64,000 bases of DNA from Psychroserpens mesophilus (GCF_000826645.1 NZ_JXJP01000030.1:1-64000); one strand, 5' to 3'; shown: positions 26,452-36,206, numbered from the stretch's first letter. Translations and numbers: made by a program. Notes: a model not told the origin generated them from the sequence alone.

Positions 26452-27165
26452 TTAAATATGAATAATCTCATTGTCGTGAAGCAGCTCATCGCCTCGCAAT
26501 CTTAAAAATATTTGAGCTACAGCAATGGTGTCTTTTTCACAATAGTTAACAATGCGATCGATATCTTTTTCTTTATAATACACACCAAATACTTCACTAC
26601 CATCAATGTCATCTTTAGGAGAAGGAATGCCTAAAACATTCGTGAGTAACTTTAAAGAGGTATAGGTTTTATAATCTCCAAATTTCCATAATTCTAAAGT
26701 ATCAAGATGAGGTACTTCCCATGGTTTTTTTCCGAAGAGATTTAATTTATAAGGCAATTCGATATTATGGATAATCATTCGCCTTGCGATATACGGAAAG
26801 TCAAATTCTTTTCCATTATGTGCACAAAGTAAATGCTTGGTCTGACTAAAATGAGAAATTAATAAATTTTTAAAATCTTTCAATATTTTAACTTCATCTC
26901 CATAAAATGAGGTCACTCTAAAGGTTCTCACATCACCTTGATAGGTAAAATATCCAACCGAAATACAAACAATTTTACCAAATTCGGCCCAAATACCTGC
27001 ACGATCATAAAATTCTTCAGCAGTAAACTCATCACGTCTCTGGTATTGCGATTTTAATTCCCAAAGTTGTTGTTTCGTTTCATCTAAATCTGAAAAATGT
27101 TCAGTTTCAGGAACGGTTTCAATATCTAAAAACAAAATGTGTTCTAAGTTGAGTTTTGAGATCAT
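26452..27165 (-). CDS. DEDDy 3'-5' exonuclease (PolB-like)
   Basis: A 237-residue predicted 3'-5' exonuclease of the stand-alone DNA-polymerase-B-proofreading type. The exo I motif LFLDIETVPE gives Asp14 and Glu16, exo II is CAHNGKEFDFPY, and exo III is NYCEKDTIAV, whose Tyr-x3-Asp spacing defines the DEDDy subgroup. No polymerase domain is attached. It is the last gene of a leftward set after the penicillin acylase and a small membrane protein. Its role in DNA or RNA turnover is unknown. Confidence 0.85.
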   Translation of the reverse strand: MISKLNLEHILFLDIETVPETEHFSDLDETKQQLWELKSQYQRRDEFTAEEFYDRAGIWAEFGKIVCISVGYFTYQGDVRTFRVTSFYGDEVKILKDFKNLLISHFSQTKHLLCAHNGKEFDFPYIARRMIIHNIELPYKLNLFGKKPWEVPHLDTLELWKFGDYKTYTSLKLLTNVLGIPSPKDDIDGSEVFGVYYKEKDIDRIVNYCEKDTIAVAQIFLRLRGDELLHDNEIIHI

Positions 27166-27192
27166 ATCATTTTAACTTTAATTTAAAAGTCT

Positions 27193-27546
27193 TTACTTTC
27201 TTAATAACATAGCACATTGCTTTCCGAAAATTCCAGCAATTCCAGCGGCTAGTCCGCCAACAATACCTGTAACCAAAATAAGCAGGTAAGGATTGCCTTC
27301 TAGTGGCAATAAGACTGCAATCTTTTTAGATAATGTAAAATCGTTGGCATTACTCAACCAGAACGCATACACCATCCAAAACAGAACCATAGCAAAAAAC
27401 GGCACAAAAAATACAGCACTCTTTCTCAAACTGAAAAGTATCGCTGTTATAAAACTCGCTAGCATCACAGACCACCAAGGTAAAACCTGAGAGAGTAGTA
27501 AAGCGATAATGATTGTGGCTATAAAATTGATCAGGTTTTTTTTCAT
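27193..27546 (-). CDS. Small integral membrane protein of unknown function
   Basis: 117 residues with about four hydrophobic helices (LINFIATIIIALLLSQVLP, VMLASFITAILF, VFFVPFFAMVLFWMVYAFW and a Gly-rich final helix LVTGIVGGLAAGIAGIFG). No enzymatic motif was seen. Its start overlaps the penicillin acylase stop by four bases (ATGA type), so the two are translationally coupled. The exonuclease gene follows after 27 bases. Confidence 0.75.
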   Translation of the reverse strand: MKKNLINFIATIIIALLLSQVLPWWSVMLASFITAILFSLRKSAVFFVPFFAMVLFWMVYAFWLSNANDFTLSKKIAVLLPLEGNPYLLILVTGIVGGLAAGIAGIFGKQCAMLLRK

Positions 27547-29957
27547 TGGTTTGGTGTTAGGGTTTGCGTCGCTGTGACTCCTTCGGTTGTGTTTTGATTC
27601 TGCATAAACAATAAATCATAATAGACTCCTGCTGCCCAATCGTCAATAAAATTATCATAGTAACGACTTCCAGGATTTCCAGATTGACCTCCAGGATAAA
27701 TACCATAAGCTTTTGGTGGCGAAGACATTTCAACAATCATTCGCCATGAAGGGCCATGATTTACATCAGAAGCATTGACTGTGTTTCGATCACCTCCAAT
27801 AGGAATGTCAAATCTTGAAAAGGCAGGTAATGACTGTAATAAATGACCAACATAAGCACCTTTATATTGTTTCCAGTTAAACTCGCCATTCTCAGTTTGC
27901 CATTCTTTCAATTCTTCAGCAGCAGCTTTAAATGAAAGCGTAAACAAATCAATTGCTGTTTCTTTTTTTGGCGTGTCTACAATATCCATAAACGTATCAT
28001 TTGGATGATTTTTCAGCATGTAAATAGTTTGATACATAAAAGGCGCCTTCATGGCTTCATCTTCAATATCAAATTCATCCCAAGTCATTCGATATAAGTG
28101 TTTGATCCATGCAGACCAGATACTTGGCCCTACATTATCAATATGAGTATTAAAATTCCAGTGTCTTATATGATTTAGAAGTAATTGTTCATCTTTAGTA
28201 AGTGCAGGCGTTTCCATTCTAGCTAGCATAAATGGTACGAGTTCTTGAGCTTTAAGATTCAAATTATTATTTTGAAGTCTTTTGAAGTCTTGAATACTTA
28301 AGGTTTCTCTTTGTCTGAAATACTCATTAATCACTCGGTTTCTGTAAGTTTCATAGCCATCATTAAACACATAAAACGGATACGATTCATCAACTGGATG
28401 CTGATTGGCAGAACTTACATAACCACGTTCAGGGTTTTTAATATGAGCATTAAATGCTGTAGGAATATAACCTTGCCAGTCGTGTTTAGGGTTGCTTCCA
28501 TCAAGCAAAAATTTACCCTGACCTTCCCACTTATTGGGAAATTCACCCTGAATCCATAAGGCAATGTCACCTTTAGTTGAGGCAAAAGCAAAGTTTTGTG
28601 CTGGAGCCACGTGATTGGAAATAGCCGCTACATAATCATCATAATTTTTACCCTTATTCAGTTTTAAAAACAACTCTGTAAAGTTGTGACCTTTATGACC
28701 TGCCCATTTCATAGCATAGCCCTTTTTAGCATCATCACTTTTAAAGGTATGATCGTAACTCACAGGACCATGATGCGTATAAATTACAGAATCAATAAAG
28801 GTTTCCTTTCCTCTAACTTTAATTTCTTCAAGTCTTAAAGATGTTTTTTTCCAGGCATTATCATATTTGTATGCTTGTCTGCTTTCATCTTGAAATTCAA
28901 TTTTATACCAGTCTTTGACATCTCGAGTTGCATTGGTAACGCCCCAGGAAATATCATTATTGAAACCGATAATAATTCCTAAGGCACCAGGAAGAGTGGC
29001 TCCAAACACATTTTGATTAGGCGAATGTAATTGCATTACAAACCAGATTGAAGGTAATTTTAAACCTAAATGCGGATCGTTAGCCAGAATAGCATTACCA
29101 GAATATGATTTTTGCGGACTTACAGCCCAATTGTTACTGCCATTGTTTGGATGCGGTTTTTCCATCGTTTCAGAAATGGAATCGAGAGGCATTTCACTAA
29201 GAGGAAGTTCAGTTTGTTCAACATCAATAAAGCACCAGTCTTGTTCTTTCGGAATGACAGGATCATTAACATCAAAAAAATCAGGGAATAGTAAATCAAA
29301 ACGCGCTTTGCCAAATTTCCGAAGCATATTAGTGTATTCCAAATCGGAATCTTTTCCGCAGAGCATATCAGTCATATACATTAATAAATGCATGGTTTTA
29401 TCAATATTCCAAGCTTCAGGTTGGTAATCTAATAATTTATACTCAACAGGATAATCTTCTGGTTGAAGCTGATTGATATAGGCATTAACACCATCACTGT
29501 ATGCTTGAAGATGTTTAAGAGATTCTGGATCTTTTTTTATTACCTCTAAGCTGTTTTCGGCACCAAAAAGCATTCCTTTTCTACGCTGTGCTCTGTCAAA
29601 ATCCAGACCTTTTTCACCAATAATTTCTGAAATTCGCCCAGCAGCCGCAAAGGTTTGGAACTCCATTTGCCACAAACGATGTTTGGCAGTAATATACCCT
29701 TGAGCTTTGTATAAATCGTAATCATTTTTGGCAAAGACATGAGGAATGAGTTGTGCATCATAATGCACAGTGACTTCATCTTCCAATCCATTAATTGAAA
29801 CACTACCTGTAGTGGCATCATCAGTTTCATTTTGCCAAATACCTTCGTTTGGCGCTAAAAATTTACCAAGAGGAGGAAGGCTACCAAGTTTGGTATTTAA
29901 AACATAAAAAATGGCTATTGTAGCTAAAATAGAACTAACGAGCTTCAAGTATTTCAT
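27543..29957 (-). CDS. Penicillin acylase family N-terminal-nucleophile hydrolase
   Basis: A large amidase precursor that self-cleaves into alpha and beta chains. The start is placed at 29957 (MKYLKLVSS), because the seven codons before it (MLYSYTI) add nothing to the signal anchor. The beta-chain nucleophile is Ser274 in NNGSNNWAVS, and downstream motifs include ANDPHLGLKLPSIW and the late RMIVEMS/GGQSGNPGSRYYDNF that fit the family. Such enzymes hydrolyse beta-lactams, acyl-homoserine lactones or other amides, and sequence alone does not say which. One N-terminal hydrophobic segment suggests periplasmic or membrane-anchored location. Confidence 0.92.
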   Translation of the reverse strand: MKYLKLVSSILATIAIFYVLNTKLGSLPPLGKFLAPNEGIWQNETDDATTGSVSINGLEDEVTVHYDAQLIPHVFAKNDYDLYKAQGYITAKHRLWQMEFQTFAAAGRISEIIGEKGLDFDRAQRRKGMLFGAENSLEVIKKDPESLKHLQAYSDGVNAYINQLQPEDYPVEYKLLDYQPEAWNIDKTMHLLMYMTDMLCGKDSDLEYTNMLRKFGKARFDLLFPDFFDVNDPVIPKEQDWCFIDVEQTELPLSEMPLDSISETMEKPHPNNGSNNWAVSPQKSYSGNAILANDPHLGLKLPSIWFVMQLHSPNQNVFGATLPGALGIIIGFNNDISWGVTNATRDVKDWYKIEFQDESRQAYKYDNAWKKTSLRLEEIKVRGKETFIDSVIYTHHGPVSYDHTFKSDDAKKGYAMKWAGHKGHNFTELFLKLNKGKNYDDYVAAISNHVAPAQNFAFASTKGDIALWIQGEFPNKWEGQGKFLLDGSNPKHDWQGYIPTAFNAHIKNPERGYVSSANQHPVDESYPFYVFNDGYETYRNRVINEYFRQRETLSIQDFKRLQNNNLNLKAQELVPFMLARMETPALTKDEQLLLNHIRHWNFNTHIDNVGPSIWSAWIKHLYRMTWDEFDIEDEAMKAPFMYQTIYMLKNHPNDTFMDIVDTPKKETAIDLFTLSFKAAAEELKEWQTENGEFNWKQYKGAYVGHLLQSLPAFSRFDIPIGGDRNTVNASDVNHGPSWRMIVEMSSPPKAYGIYPGGQSGNPGSRYYDNFIDDWAAGVYYDLLFMQNQNTTEGVTATQTLTPNQ

Positions 29958-30061
29958 AATGGTATAACTATACAGCATTAAAGATATGAAAATATAGAAT
30001 ATAATCTACATTTTTATACATGTAATACTTTTTGATTCATATAATATTGTAATTCGAACTA

Positions 30062-31216
30062 CTAATTATTTAGCATTTCATAAGCTTCTTCAATGTAAAT
30101 GTAAATATCGTCAGTGTATGATTCTAAAGGATTGCCAGGACCTTTTGAATGTCCTAGTCTAACAATAATTATGTTGTCATCAGGTTGTACGATAACATAT
30201 TGCCCGAGATGACCTTGCATCATAAAAAACGGTTTCCCTAAATGTTCAATGAGCCACCAGCCATAACCATATTCTGGACTTTCAGGAAAACGTGGCGTAA
30301 CAGATTTAGCTACAAATGCAGAATCTAAAAGTTGTTGTCCGTTCCATTTTCCATGATCTTTATACAATTTTCCAAATCGAGCAAAATCCTTGGCATTACT
30401 AGCAATGCAACAATAGGCTTTTACCAAATCATGATCTTCACTATCAACTTGCCACAAGGTGCTGTTTTCGCTTCCAAGAGGTTTCCAGAAGCTCTCTTCA
30501 AGATAGTTGTATAGTTTTTTTCCAGTAGCTTTTTCAATAACCATAGCTAACATTTGTGTATCTCCACTGGCATACTTGAAACGTTGTCCAGGTTCATCAA
30601 CGACTTTAAGTCCGTTCATCACTTTAGCCAAATCATCATCAAAATAAGCCCTAGTTGTAATAGACAAAGGAGAATAATAAGCTTCATCCCAATTTGTGCC
30701 TGAAGCCATTGATGATAAATCACCAACCGTCATTGTAAATGCTTTTCCTTCACAAAATGCTGGTAAGAAATCGCAAACAGGTTGGTCTAAACTTTTTATA
30801 TGACCATCCATTATTGCTTTTCCTAATAAACCAGAAACATAGCTTTTTGCCATTGAAAACGAATTGGATTTGGAATCTTCACCAAAACCATCATAATAAT
30901 TTTCAAACCAAATACTATCATTTTTTATAATAAGATAAGCGATTGTACCCCAATTTTTATTTGCTTTTTTTAAGATTTCTGTGGGTTGAGCCGAATTATA
31001 ATCTTTATGGTTTGACCATGCTATTGGATTTGCTGAAGCCTCGATTGTTTGATTATCGAATTCTTTGTAATCTTCTAAAAAGGCTGTTGTATGGCCTTTC
31101 AAATAAATAGTTCTTACAGCTTTGATTAAGTAATCGGTATCTGTGATGTATAAAACGATAATAAGTAATCCCAAAAACAGGATTATAAATTTTAATAGCT
31201 TTTTAAGGTATTTCAT
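30062..31216 (-). CDS. Beta-lactamase-fold serine hydrolase
   Basis: 384 residues with an N-terminal membrane anchor (IILFLGLLIIVLYI) and a class C beta-lactamase/esterase fold. The nucleophile motif is Ser121-M-A-Lys124 in NSFSMAKSY, the second motif is YASGD, and a late HLGQY stands in the place of the third. Related proteins act as esterases, DD-peptidases or amidohydrolases; a resistance role should not be assumed. It begins 15 bases after the DUF4442 gene on the same strand, so it is probably the last gene of the CBS/MGMT/DUF4442 operon. Confidence 0.88.
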   Translation of the reverse strand: MKYLKKLLKFIILFLGLLIIVLYITDTDYLIKAVRTIYLKGHTTAFLEDYKEFDNQTIEASANPIAWSNHKDYNSAQPTEILKKANKNWGTIAYLIIKNDSIWFENYYDGFGEDSKSNSFSMAKSYVSGLLGKAIMDGHIKSLDQPVCDFLPAFCEGKAFTMTVGDLSSMASGTNWDEAYYSPLSITTRAYFDDDLAKVMNGLKVVDEPGQRFKYASGDTQMLAMVIEKATGKKLYNYLEESFWKPLGSENSTLWQVDSEDHDLVKAYCCIASNAKDFARFGKLYKDHGKWNGQQLLDSAFVAKSVTPRFPESPEYGYGWWLIEHLGKPFFMMQGHLGQYVIVQPDDNIIIVRLGHSKGPGNPLESYTDDIYIYIEEAYEMLNN

Positions 31217-31231
31217 TTGAGAATATCAGTG

Positions 31232-31747
31232 TTATGCTTGGCGTTGTTTTAGTTTTTGTTTGTAAAAGTCTTTATTGGCTATATAAAGGGTTTTATTAAA
31301 AGTAGCAATTTTATTTTGTTCCACATCAACAAGGTTCATGGTTTTAGTAAGATCCATTTCATTTGAAATGGCAATATGTTTTTTGATGTGTTCAATTTCT
31401 TCAGGAGTAAAAATAAACTCCCCAAAAATTCTTTGTTTGGCAGGTTTTCTGTAGCGCGCTTCAACGGATTTGTCCCAAACAACATAGTCATTGCCAAGAA
31501 TTTGAATGAGTTGGATCATATAAATGGGATCTGTTGCTGCTAACATACTTCCACCAAAAATACTTCCAGCATAGTTTCTGTTTTTCCAGTTGAGGTTTAA
31601 AGTAATGACAACTTTGTGTAAATCATCACTAACTTCAATAATTTTGGCCGTTGTTCTTCGATACATTGGTGACCAGTTAAATCCGTACTTATAAATAGTA
31701 GAAGGTTTAAAAAAGCGTTGTAAAAATTCGTCGGCAATTTTATACAT
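31232..31747 (-). CDS. DUF4442 hotdog-fold protein
   Basis: About 171 residues with the DUF4442 pattern KYGFNWSPMYRRTTA and GGSMLAATDPIYM, a putative acyl-CoA thioesterase-like hotdog fold. The start is set at 31747 (MYKIADEFLQRFF). An in-frame ATG 48 bases earlier lies well inside the MGMT gene, and the chosen ATG overlaps the MGMT stop in a TGATG junction. Function and substrate are unknown. Confidence 0.85.
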   Translation of the reverse strand: MYKIADEFLQRFFKPSTIYKYGFNWSPMYRRTTAKIIEVSDDLHKVVITLNLNWKNRNYAGSIFGGSMLAATDPIYMIQLIQILGNDYVVWDKSVEARYRKPAKQRIFGEFIFTPEEIEHIKKHIAISNEMDLTKTMNLVDVEQNKIATFNKTLYIANKDFYKQKLKQRQA

Positions 31748-32220
31748 CAAAAAAGGCTTTGTTGTTTGTACGGACTTTCGTGTTCTAGCAACCATTGTTT
31801 TCTGGATAATCCACCTGCATAACCTGTTAAGCTACCATCACTTCCAATGACACGATGACAAGGAACGATAATCCACAACGGATTTTTACCATTAGCATTT
31901 GCGACTGCTCTAATCGCTTTGATGTCGCCAAGTTGTTTAGAAAGTTCTAAATATGATATTGTTTCTCCGTAAGGAATTTGCTCTAACTGCTTCCAGACTT
32001 TTTGTTGAAATTCTGTGCCTTGCGGATTTATTTTGAGGTCGAATTCAGTTCGAGTGCCTTCAAAATATTCTCGGAGTTGTATGACGCAGTCTTCAAGTTC
32101 TACTGGAATAATGTCTGTTTCTTTGTCCTGGGAATTAAGTATCGTTACTTCAGAAATACCATCGTTATCACCAACAATTTTGGTAAAACCTAAAGGCGAT
32201 TTGATAATACAACTTTCCAA
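31747..32220 (-). CDS. ogt: Methylated-DNA-protein cysteine methyltransferase
   Basis: Suicide repair protein that moves an alkyl group from O6-alkylguanine to its own Cys. The 157-residue protein has the active-site motif IIVPCHRVIG with Cys121, the arginine-finger helix region GTEFQQKVWKQLEQIPYGETISY, and AIRAVANANGKNP. No Ada-type N-terminal domain is present, so it is the Ogt/MGT form. It lies two bases after the CBS-domain gene and overlaps the DUF4442 gene by one base. Confidence 0.95.
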   Translation of the reverse strand: MESCIIKSPLGFTKIVGDNDGISEVTILNSQDKETDIIPVELEDCVIQLREYFEGTRTEFDLKINPQGTEFQQKVWKQLEQIPYGETISYLELSKQLGDIKAIRAVANANGKNPLWIIVPCHRVIGSDGSLTGYAGGLSRKQWLLEHESPYKQQSLF

Positions 32221-32222
32221 TA

Positions 32223-33347
32223 TTATTCGTTTTCTTCGGAAGTGTTATCTTCTAGTATGCCCAATTTTTTCGCTCTCGATTCCCAGCTTTTTCTAGCGAG
32301 ATGCTGAAGATCTGATACGTTATCGCTTTCGTCCATGATTTCCAAACCAAGCAATGTTTCAATAACATCTTCCATTGTAACCAAACCACTTACAGATCCA
32401 TATTCATCTACCACTAAAGCCATATGATTTCTACTCTCCACTAATTTTTCAAAGAGTTTAGGGATTGGTAAGTCTCGAGAAACGACAATAATGTTTCTTT
32501 TTAATTCTGAAAGCTTTTTTGAGCCATGATCTAATGCCATTTCCTTAAAAACTTCATCTTTTAATACAAGACCATTTATATTATCAGCATCATTTGAATA
32601 AATAGGAATTCTTGAAAATCGGAGATTCATATTTTGCTTGAAAAAATCTTCAACAGTTGTTTCTTCATCAACCGATTTCATAACCGTTCTTGGTGTCATC
32701 ACATCTTTAGCGAAGACCTCTTTAAAGGTTAAAAGATTTTTAATGATTTTGCTTTCATTCTCTTGAAACACACCTTCTTCATGAGCCATGTCGGCCATCA
32801 CTAAAAACCCTTCACGACTTAACACACTGCCATGGCCTTTGCCACCAATTAACTTTGTAGTCAATTGTAAAATCCAGAGAATTCCTGTCCATTTTAATGG
32901 AAAAATAAGAACATGGAGAGCTTTGGTCGTAAAGTTAGCCAACTGTTTCCAATAGGTTGCTCCTATGGTTTTCGGAATAATTTCTGAAGCCACAAGAATA
33001 AGAATCGTCATGATAGTAGATACCACACCTACCATGATATCTTCTGTAAACTCAATGCCTAAAACAGTTCTTGAAGTAGTACCGTAAAGTTCAGCATAAG
33101 CCACTTTTGCTTGTACACCAACTAAAATTGCGCCAACTGTATGTGCAATAGTATTTAAAGTAAGTATGGCAATGAGAGGACGATCGACATCTTTCTTTAA
33201 TGTCTCTAAATCTTCAGCATAGGTTTTTCCTTCACTCTTTTTTAAATTAATAAAGGTTGGAGTAACACTTAGAAGAACAGCTTCTAAAATGGAACATAAA
33301 AAGGAAAAGAAAATAGATATAAGCGCGTAGAATATAAGTAATCCCAT
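32223..33347 (-). CDS. DUF21/CBS-pair membrane protein (CNNM type)
   Basis: 374 residues. The N-terminal DUF21 domain has about four membrane helices (LLIFYALISIFFSFLCSI, AILTLNTIAHTVGAIL, VSTIMTILILVASEIIPK and FPLKWTGILWIL). It is followed by two CBS domains (VMTPRTVMKSVDEET; LFEKLVESRNHMALVVDEYG). CNNM/CorB relatives bind Mg-ATP through the CBS pair and export Mg2+. The C-terminal CorC_HlyC domain usual in hemolysin-C-like proteins is missing, because the sequence ends soon after the second CBS domain. It probably opens the operon reading left. Confidence 0.88.
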   Translation of the reverse strand: MGLLIFYALISIFFSFLCSILEAVLLSVTPTFINLKKSEGKTYAEDLETLKKDVDRPLIAILTLNTIAHTVGAILVGVQAKVAYAELYGTTSRTVLGIEFTEDIMVGVVSTIMTILILVASEIIPKTIGATYWKQLANFTTKALHVLIFPLKWTGILWILQLTTKLIGGKGHGSVLSREGFLVMADMAHEEGVFQENESKIIKNLLTFKEVFAKDVMTPRTVMKSVDEETTVEDFFKQNMNLRFSRIPIYSNDADNINGLVLKDEVFKEMALDHGSKKLSELKRNIIVVSRDLPIPKLFEKLVESRNHMALVVDEYGSVSGLVTMEDVIETLLGLEIMDESDNVSDLQHLARKSWESRAKKLGILEDNTSEENE

Positions 33348-33427
33348 TAATGTCTTTTATTTAGTTAATGCGAAGTTACAAAATGAATACTTAAAACATG
33401 ATTGAAATTTATTTCTTAAATTAGATT

Positions 33428-34144
33428 ATGAAAAATTTATTTTTATTGGTCTTGCTTTTTGGATATTTAAATCTATGGTCTCAAGGAAAAGGAAAGATAA
33501 CTTACCTCGTTTCTTTAGAAAAAAGCACGTTTGAAGCGCCTTATGAAAATCCTGAAAATACTCAGGAACAAAATGATGCTTTAGAATTACTGCACAACGC
33601 TCAAAACGTTGAAAGCTATTTGATTTTTAATGATAGCGTTTCAGGATATTATGTGGAGGATAAAGACACGCCTAAATTCGAACATGTTGATGGCGCTATT
33701 TCAATTAATCCAACAGTAGTTCATTTAACATGGATAAGAGCTGGTGGAGAACGCTATTTTTATACAGATTGGAGCCGAGATTACAATATCAGCACATTTG
33801 ATTTAATGGGAGAGAAAAAGCGGTTAATATCTAAAACGATACATTGGACGATTACTGAAGAAAAAAAAGAAATTAAAGGGTATTTATGTCAAAAAGCAAT
33901 TGACAGCTCTAACGAAAAGCGCGTAGCATGGTTTACTAAAGAAATATTTGTGAAGCATGGTCCTAGAGGAGTAAACGGTTTACCAGGAATGATTTTAGAA
34001 TTTTACGACAACAAATTCAGTTATATTGTCCAAGATATTGAGTTAGATTATCAAGAGTTTGAAGAGATATATGAACCAATGGAAGGTGATTTAATTACCA
34101 ATGAAGAATTAAAAAGCTTAGCGGGAAACCCTTTTGGTAACTAA
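33428..34144 (+). CDS. GLPGLI family protein
   Basis: A 238-residue exported protein, with signal peptide MKNLFLLVLLFGYLNLWSQ. It carries the name-giving motif as GVNGLPGMILEFYD near residue 180 and the upstream pattern ICQKAI-like KGYLCQKAID. The family is Bacteroidota-specific with no known function. It stands alone on the plus strand between two minus-strand blocks. Confidence 0.9.
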   Translation: MKNLFLLVLLFGYLNLWSQGKGKITYLVSLEKSTFEAPYENPENTQEQNDALELLHNAQNVESYLIFNDSVSGYYVEDKDTPKFEHVDGAISINPTVVHLTWIRAGGERYFYTDWSRDYNISTFDLMGEKKRLISKTIHWTITEEKKEIKGYLCQKAIDSSNEKRVAWFTKEIFVKHGPRGVNGLPGMILEFYDNKFSYIVQDIELDYQEFEEIYEPMEGDLITNEELKSLAGNPFGN

Positions 34145-34211
34145 AAAATGTAGTTTATGAATCTTTAGTTCAATTTACGTCTTTTCATACTAAATTCTGT
34201 TTATAAGATGT

Positions 34212-35201
34212 TTAGCCCAATAATTTAACAACATCCTTAGCAAAATAACTTGCAATTATATCTGCTCCAGCACGCTTGATAGCAGTGATTTGTTCAAGCA
34301 TTACTGCATCATGGTCTAACCATCCTTTTTCGGCAGCTGCTTTAAGCATTGCATATTCTCCAGAAACCTGATACACTGCAACAGGAACATCGACTTCATT
34401 TTTAATTTCACGAACGATATCTAAATAGCATAAGCCAGGTTTTACCATAACGATATCTGCACCTTCATCAATATCCATTTCGGTTTCTTTAAGCGCTTCA
34501 AAACGATTAGCAAAATCCATTTGGTAGGTTTTTTTATCCTTAGGAATGTCTTTAACATCAGCAGGAGCCGAATCTAAAGCATCACGAAATGGTCCATAAA
34601 AAGCAGAGGCGTATTTTGCAGAGTAGCTCATAATTCCGGTATCTGTAAAACCATCGTCTTCCAGAGCTTCACGAATGGCTAAAATGCGACCATCCATCAT
34701 ATCACTTGGTGCAACAAAATCGGCTCCAGCCTGTGCATGAGACAAACTCATTTCTGCTAATACATCAACAGTATCATCATTGATGATTTTTCCATCAGCA
34801 ATAATCCCATCATGACCATAAGATGAATAGGGATCGAGTGCAACATCTGTCATCACTAACATGCCAGGACACACATTCTTAACGGTTTTTATAGCACGTT
34901 GCATGAGTCCGTTAGGGTTTAAAGCTTCAGTGCCTTTGTTGTCTTTAAGGTTGTCGGGCACTTTAACAAAAAGTAAAACCGATTTTAAACCGAGTTTCCA
35001 GAGTTCTTTCACTTCGTGTTCTAACAAATCTAAACTAAAGCGATAATAATTTGGCATAGACGGAATCTCCTGCTTAACACCTTTTCCTTCCACTACAAAA
35101 AGAGGGACAAGGAAATCATTAGGAGAAATTATGGTTTCTCGAACTAAACTTCTAATCGCTTCGTTGGTTCTTAATCTTCGGTTTCTTCTTAAAGGGAACA
35201 T
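34212..35201 (-). CDS. hemB: Porphobilinogen synthase (delta-aminolevulinate dehydratase)
   Basis: HemB condenses two 5-aminolevulinate molecules into porphobilinogen. The 329-residue sequence shows both active-site lysines in MSYSAKYASAFYGPFR and DIVMVKPGLCYLD. The metal region reads DVALDPYSSYGHDGI: the zinc-binding cysteines of the DVCLCxYxxHGHCG type are replaced by Ala/Asp, so this is the Mg- or metal-independent class rather than the zinc class. It is the last haem gene of the minus-strand group. A half repeat lies upstream in the gap to hemF. Confidence 0.97.
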   Translation of the reverse strand: MFPLRRNRRLRTNEAIRSLVRETIISPNDFLVPLFVVEGKGVKQEIPSMPNYYRFSLDLLEHEVKELWKLGLKSVLLFVKVPDNLKDNKGTEALNPNGLMQRAIKTVKNVCPGMLVMTDVALDPYSSYGHDGIIADGKIINDDTVDVLAEMSLSHAQAGADFVAPSDMMDGRILAIREALEDDGFTDTGIMSYSAKYASAFYGPFRDALDSAPADVKDIPKDKKTYQMDFANRFEALKETEMDIDEGADIVMVKPGLCYLDIVREIKNEVDVPVAVYQVSGEYAMLKAAAEKGWLDHDAVMLEQITAIKRAGADIIASYFAKDVVKLLG

Positions 35202-35225
35202 ATTATTTATGTTTTTTATTGATTA

Positions 35226-35253
35226 TTGAGGTTTCGACTGCGCTCAACCTGAC
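35226..35253. repeat. Half copy of GAGCGCAGTCGA repeat
   Basis: TTGAGGTTTCGACTGCGCTCAACCTGAC lies between hemF and hemB. It is an arm of the palindrome family seen at 2574 and 38777, and itself has TTGAG/CTCAA ends. Confidence 0.65.
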
Positions 35254-35263
35254 ATTTATTTTA

Positions 35264-36166
35264 CTAAACCCAGTCTATAGGATTTTGCAATATGTTTATT
35301 AATTTTTCTTCTTCGCTTCCTGCATCTGGATGATGATCGTAAACCCATTGCACATGAGGAGGAAGGCTCATCAAAATACTTTCAATTCTTCCGTTGGTTT
35401 TTAATCCGAATAAGGTGCCTTTATCATGAACCAAATTAAATTCGACATAACGACCTCGACGAATTTCCTGCCAGTCGCGTTGTATTTTTGTGTACTCTAA
35501 ATCCTTTCGTTTCTCAACGATAGGCACATAAGCGTCAAGGAAACTATTGCCAACTTCGGTAACAAATTCGTACCAGTTTTGCATGCTCATCTCGTCTGAA
35601 GCTTTGCAATAATCAAAAAACAAACCACCAATACCACGACCTTCATTTCTGTGCGTATTGTAAAAATACTCGTCGCAACGCGCTTTGTACTTTGGATAAA
35701 ATTCTGGATGGTGTTTGTCGCAAGCTGTTTTACACGTTTGATGAAAATGTTTCGCATCGTCTTCAAACAGATAGTAAGGCGTTAAATCTTGTCCGCCTCC
35801 AAACCATTGGTCCACAATATTACCATCTTTATCATACATTTCAAAATAACGCCAATTGGCATGAACCGTTGGAACCATTGGATTTTTAGGATGTAAAACC
35901 AGACTTAATCCACAGGCAAAGAAATCGGCATCTTCAACTCCAAAATAGTTTTGCATGCTTTCAGGTAATTTTCCGTGAACACCAGAAATATTGACGCCTC
36001 CTTTTTCAAATACGTTTCCGTTTTCAATAACACGAGTTCTACCACCTCCTCCTTCAGGACGTTTCCAGAGGTCTTCTTGAAAAGTTGCTTTACCATCAAT
36101 TTTTTCTAAACCAGAAGTGATGGTGTCTTGTAATTCATGTATGTAGTTGAAGAATTTATCTTTCAT
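35264..36166 (-). CDS. hemF: Oxygen-dependent coproporphyrinogen III oxidase
   Basis: HemF oxidatively decarboxylates two propionates of coproporphyrinogen III to vinyls using O2. Over 300 residues the family blocks are all present: VHANWRYFEMY, WFGGGQDLTPYYLFEDDAKHFH, RGIGGLFFDYC and RRGRYVEFNLVHDKGTLFGLKTNGRIESILMSLPP (shown in parts of the final third). This is the aerobic enzyme; no radical SAM HemN is in the window. It lies between a GNAT gene and hemB on the minus strand. Confidence 0.97.
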   Translation of the reverse strand: MKDKFFNYIHELQDTITSGLEKIDGKATFQEDLWKRPEGGGGRTRVIENGNVFEKGGVNISGVHGKLPESMQNYFGVEDADFFACGLSLVLHPKNPMVPTVHANWRYFEMYDKDGNIVDQWFGGGQDLTPYYLFEDDAKHFHQTCKTACDKHHPEFYPKYKARCDEYFYNTHRNEGRGIGGLFFDYCKASDEMSMQNWYEFVTEVGNSFLDAYVPIVEKRKDLEYTKIQRDWQEIRRGRYVEFNLVHDKGTLFGLKTNGRIESILMSLPPHVQWVYDHHPDAGSEEEKLINILQNPIDWV

Positions 36167-36206
36167 TTCAGTATTTGATATTGTTTTTTCAAATCCTATA
36201 TGCTCT

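Noticed and set aside
29120-29427. Overlapping ORFs on both strands inside the penicillin acylase gene
   Set aside because: Out-of-frame readings of a well-supported gene without any independent signal.
30062-31216. Antibiotic-resistance beta-lactamase
   Set aside because: The fold and SxxK motif fit, but the family is mostly esterases and peptidases, and the third motif is not the KTG of true beta-lactamases.
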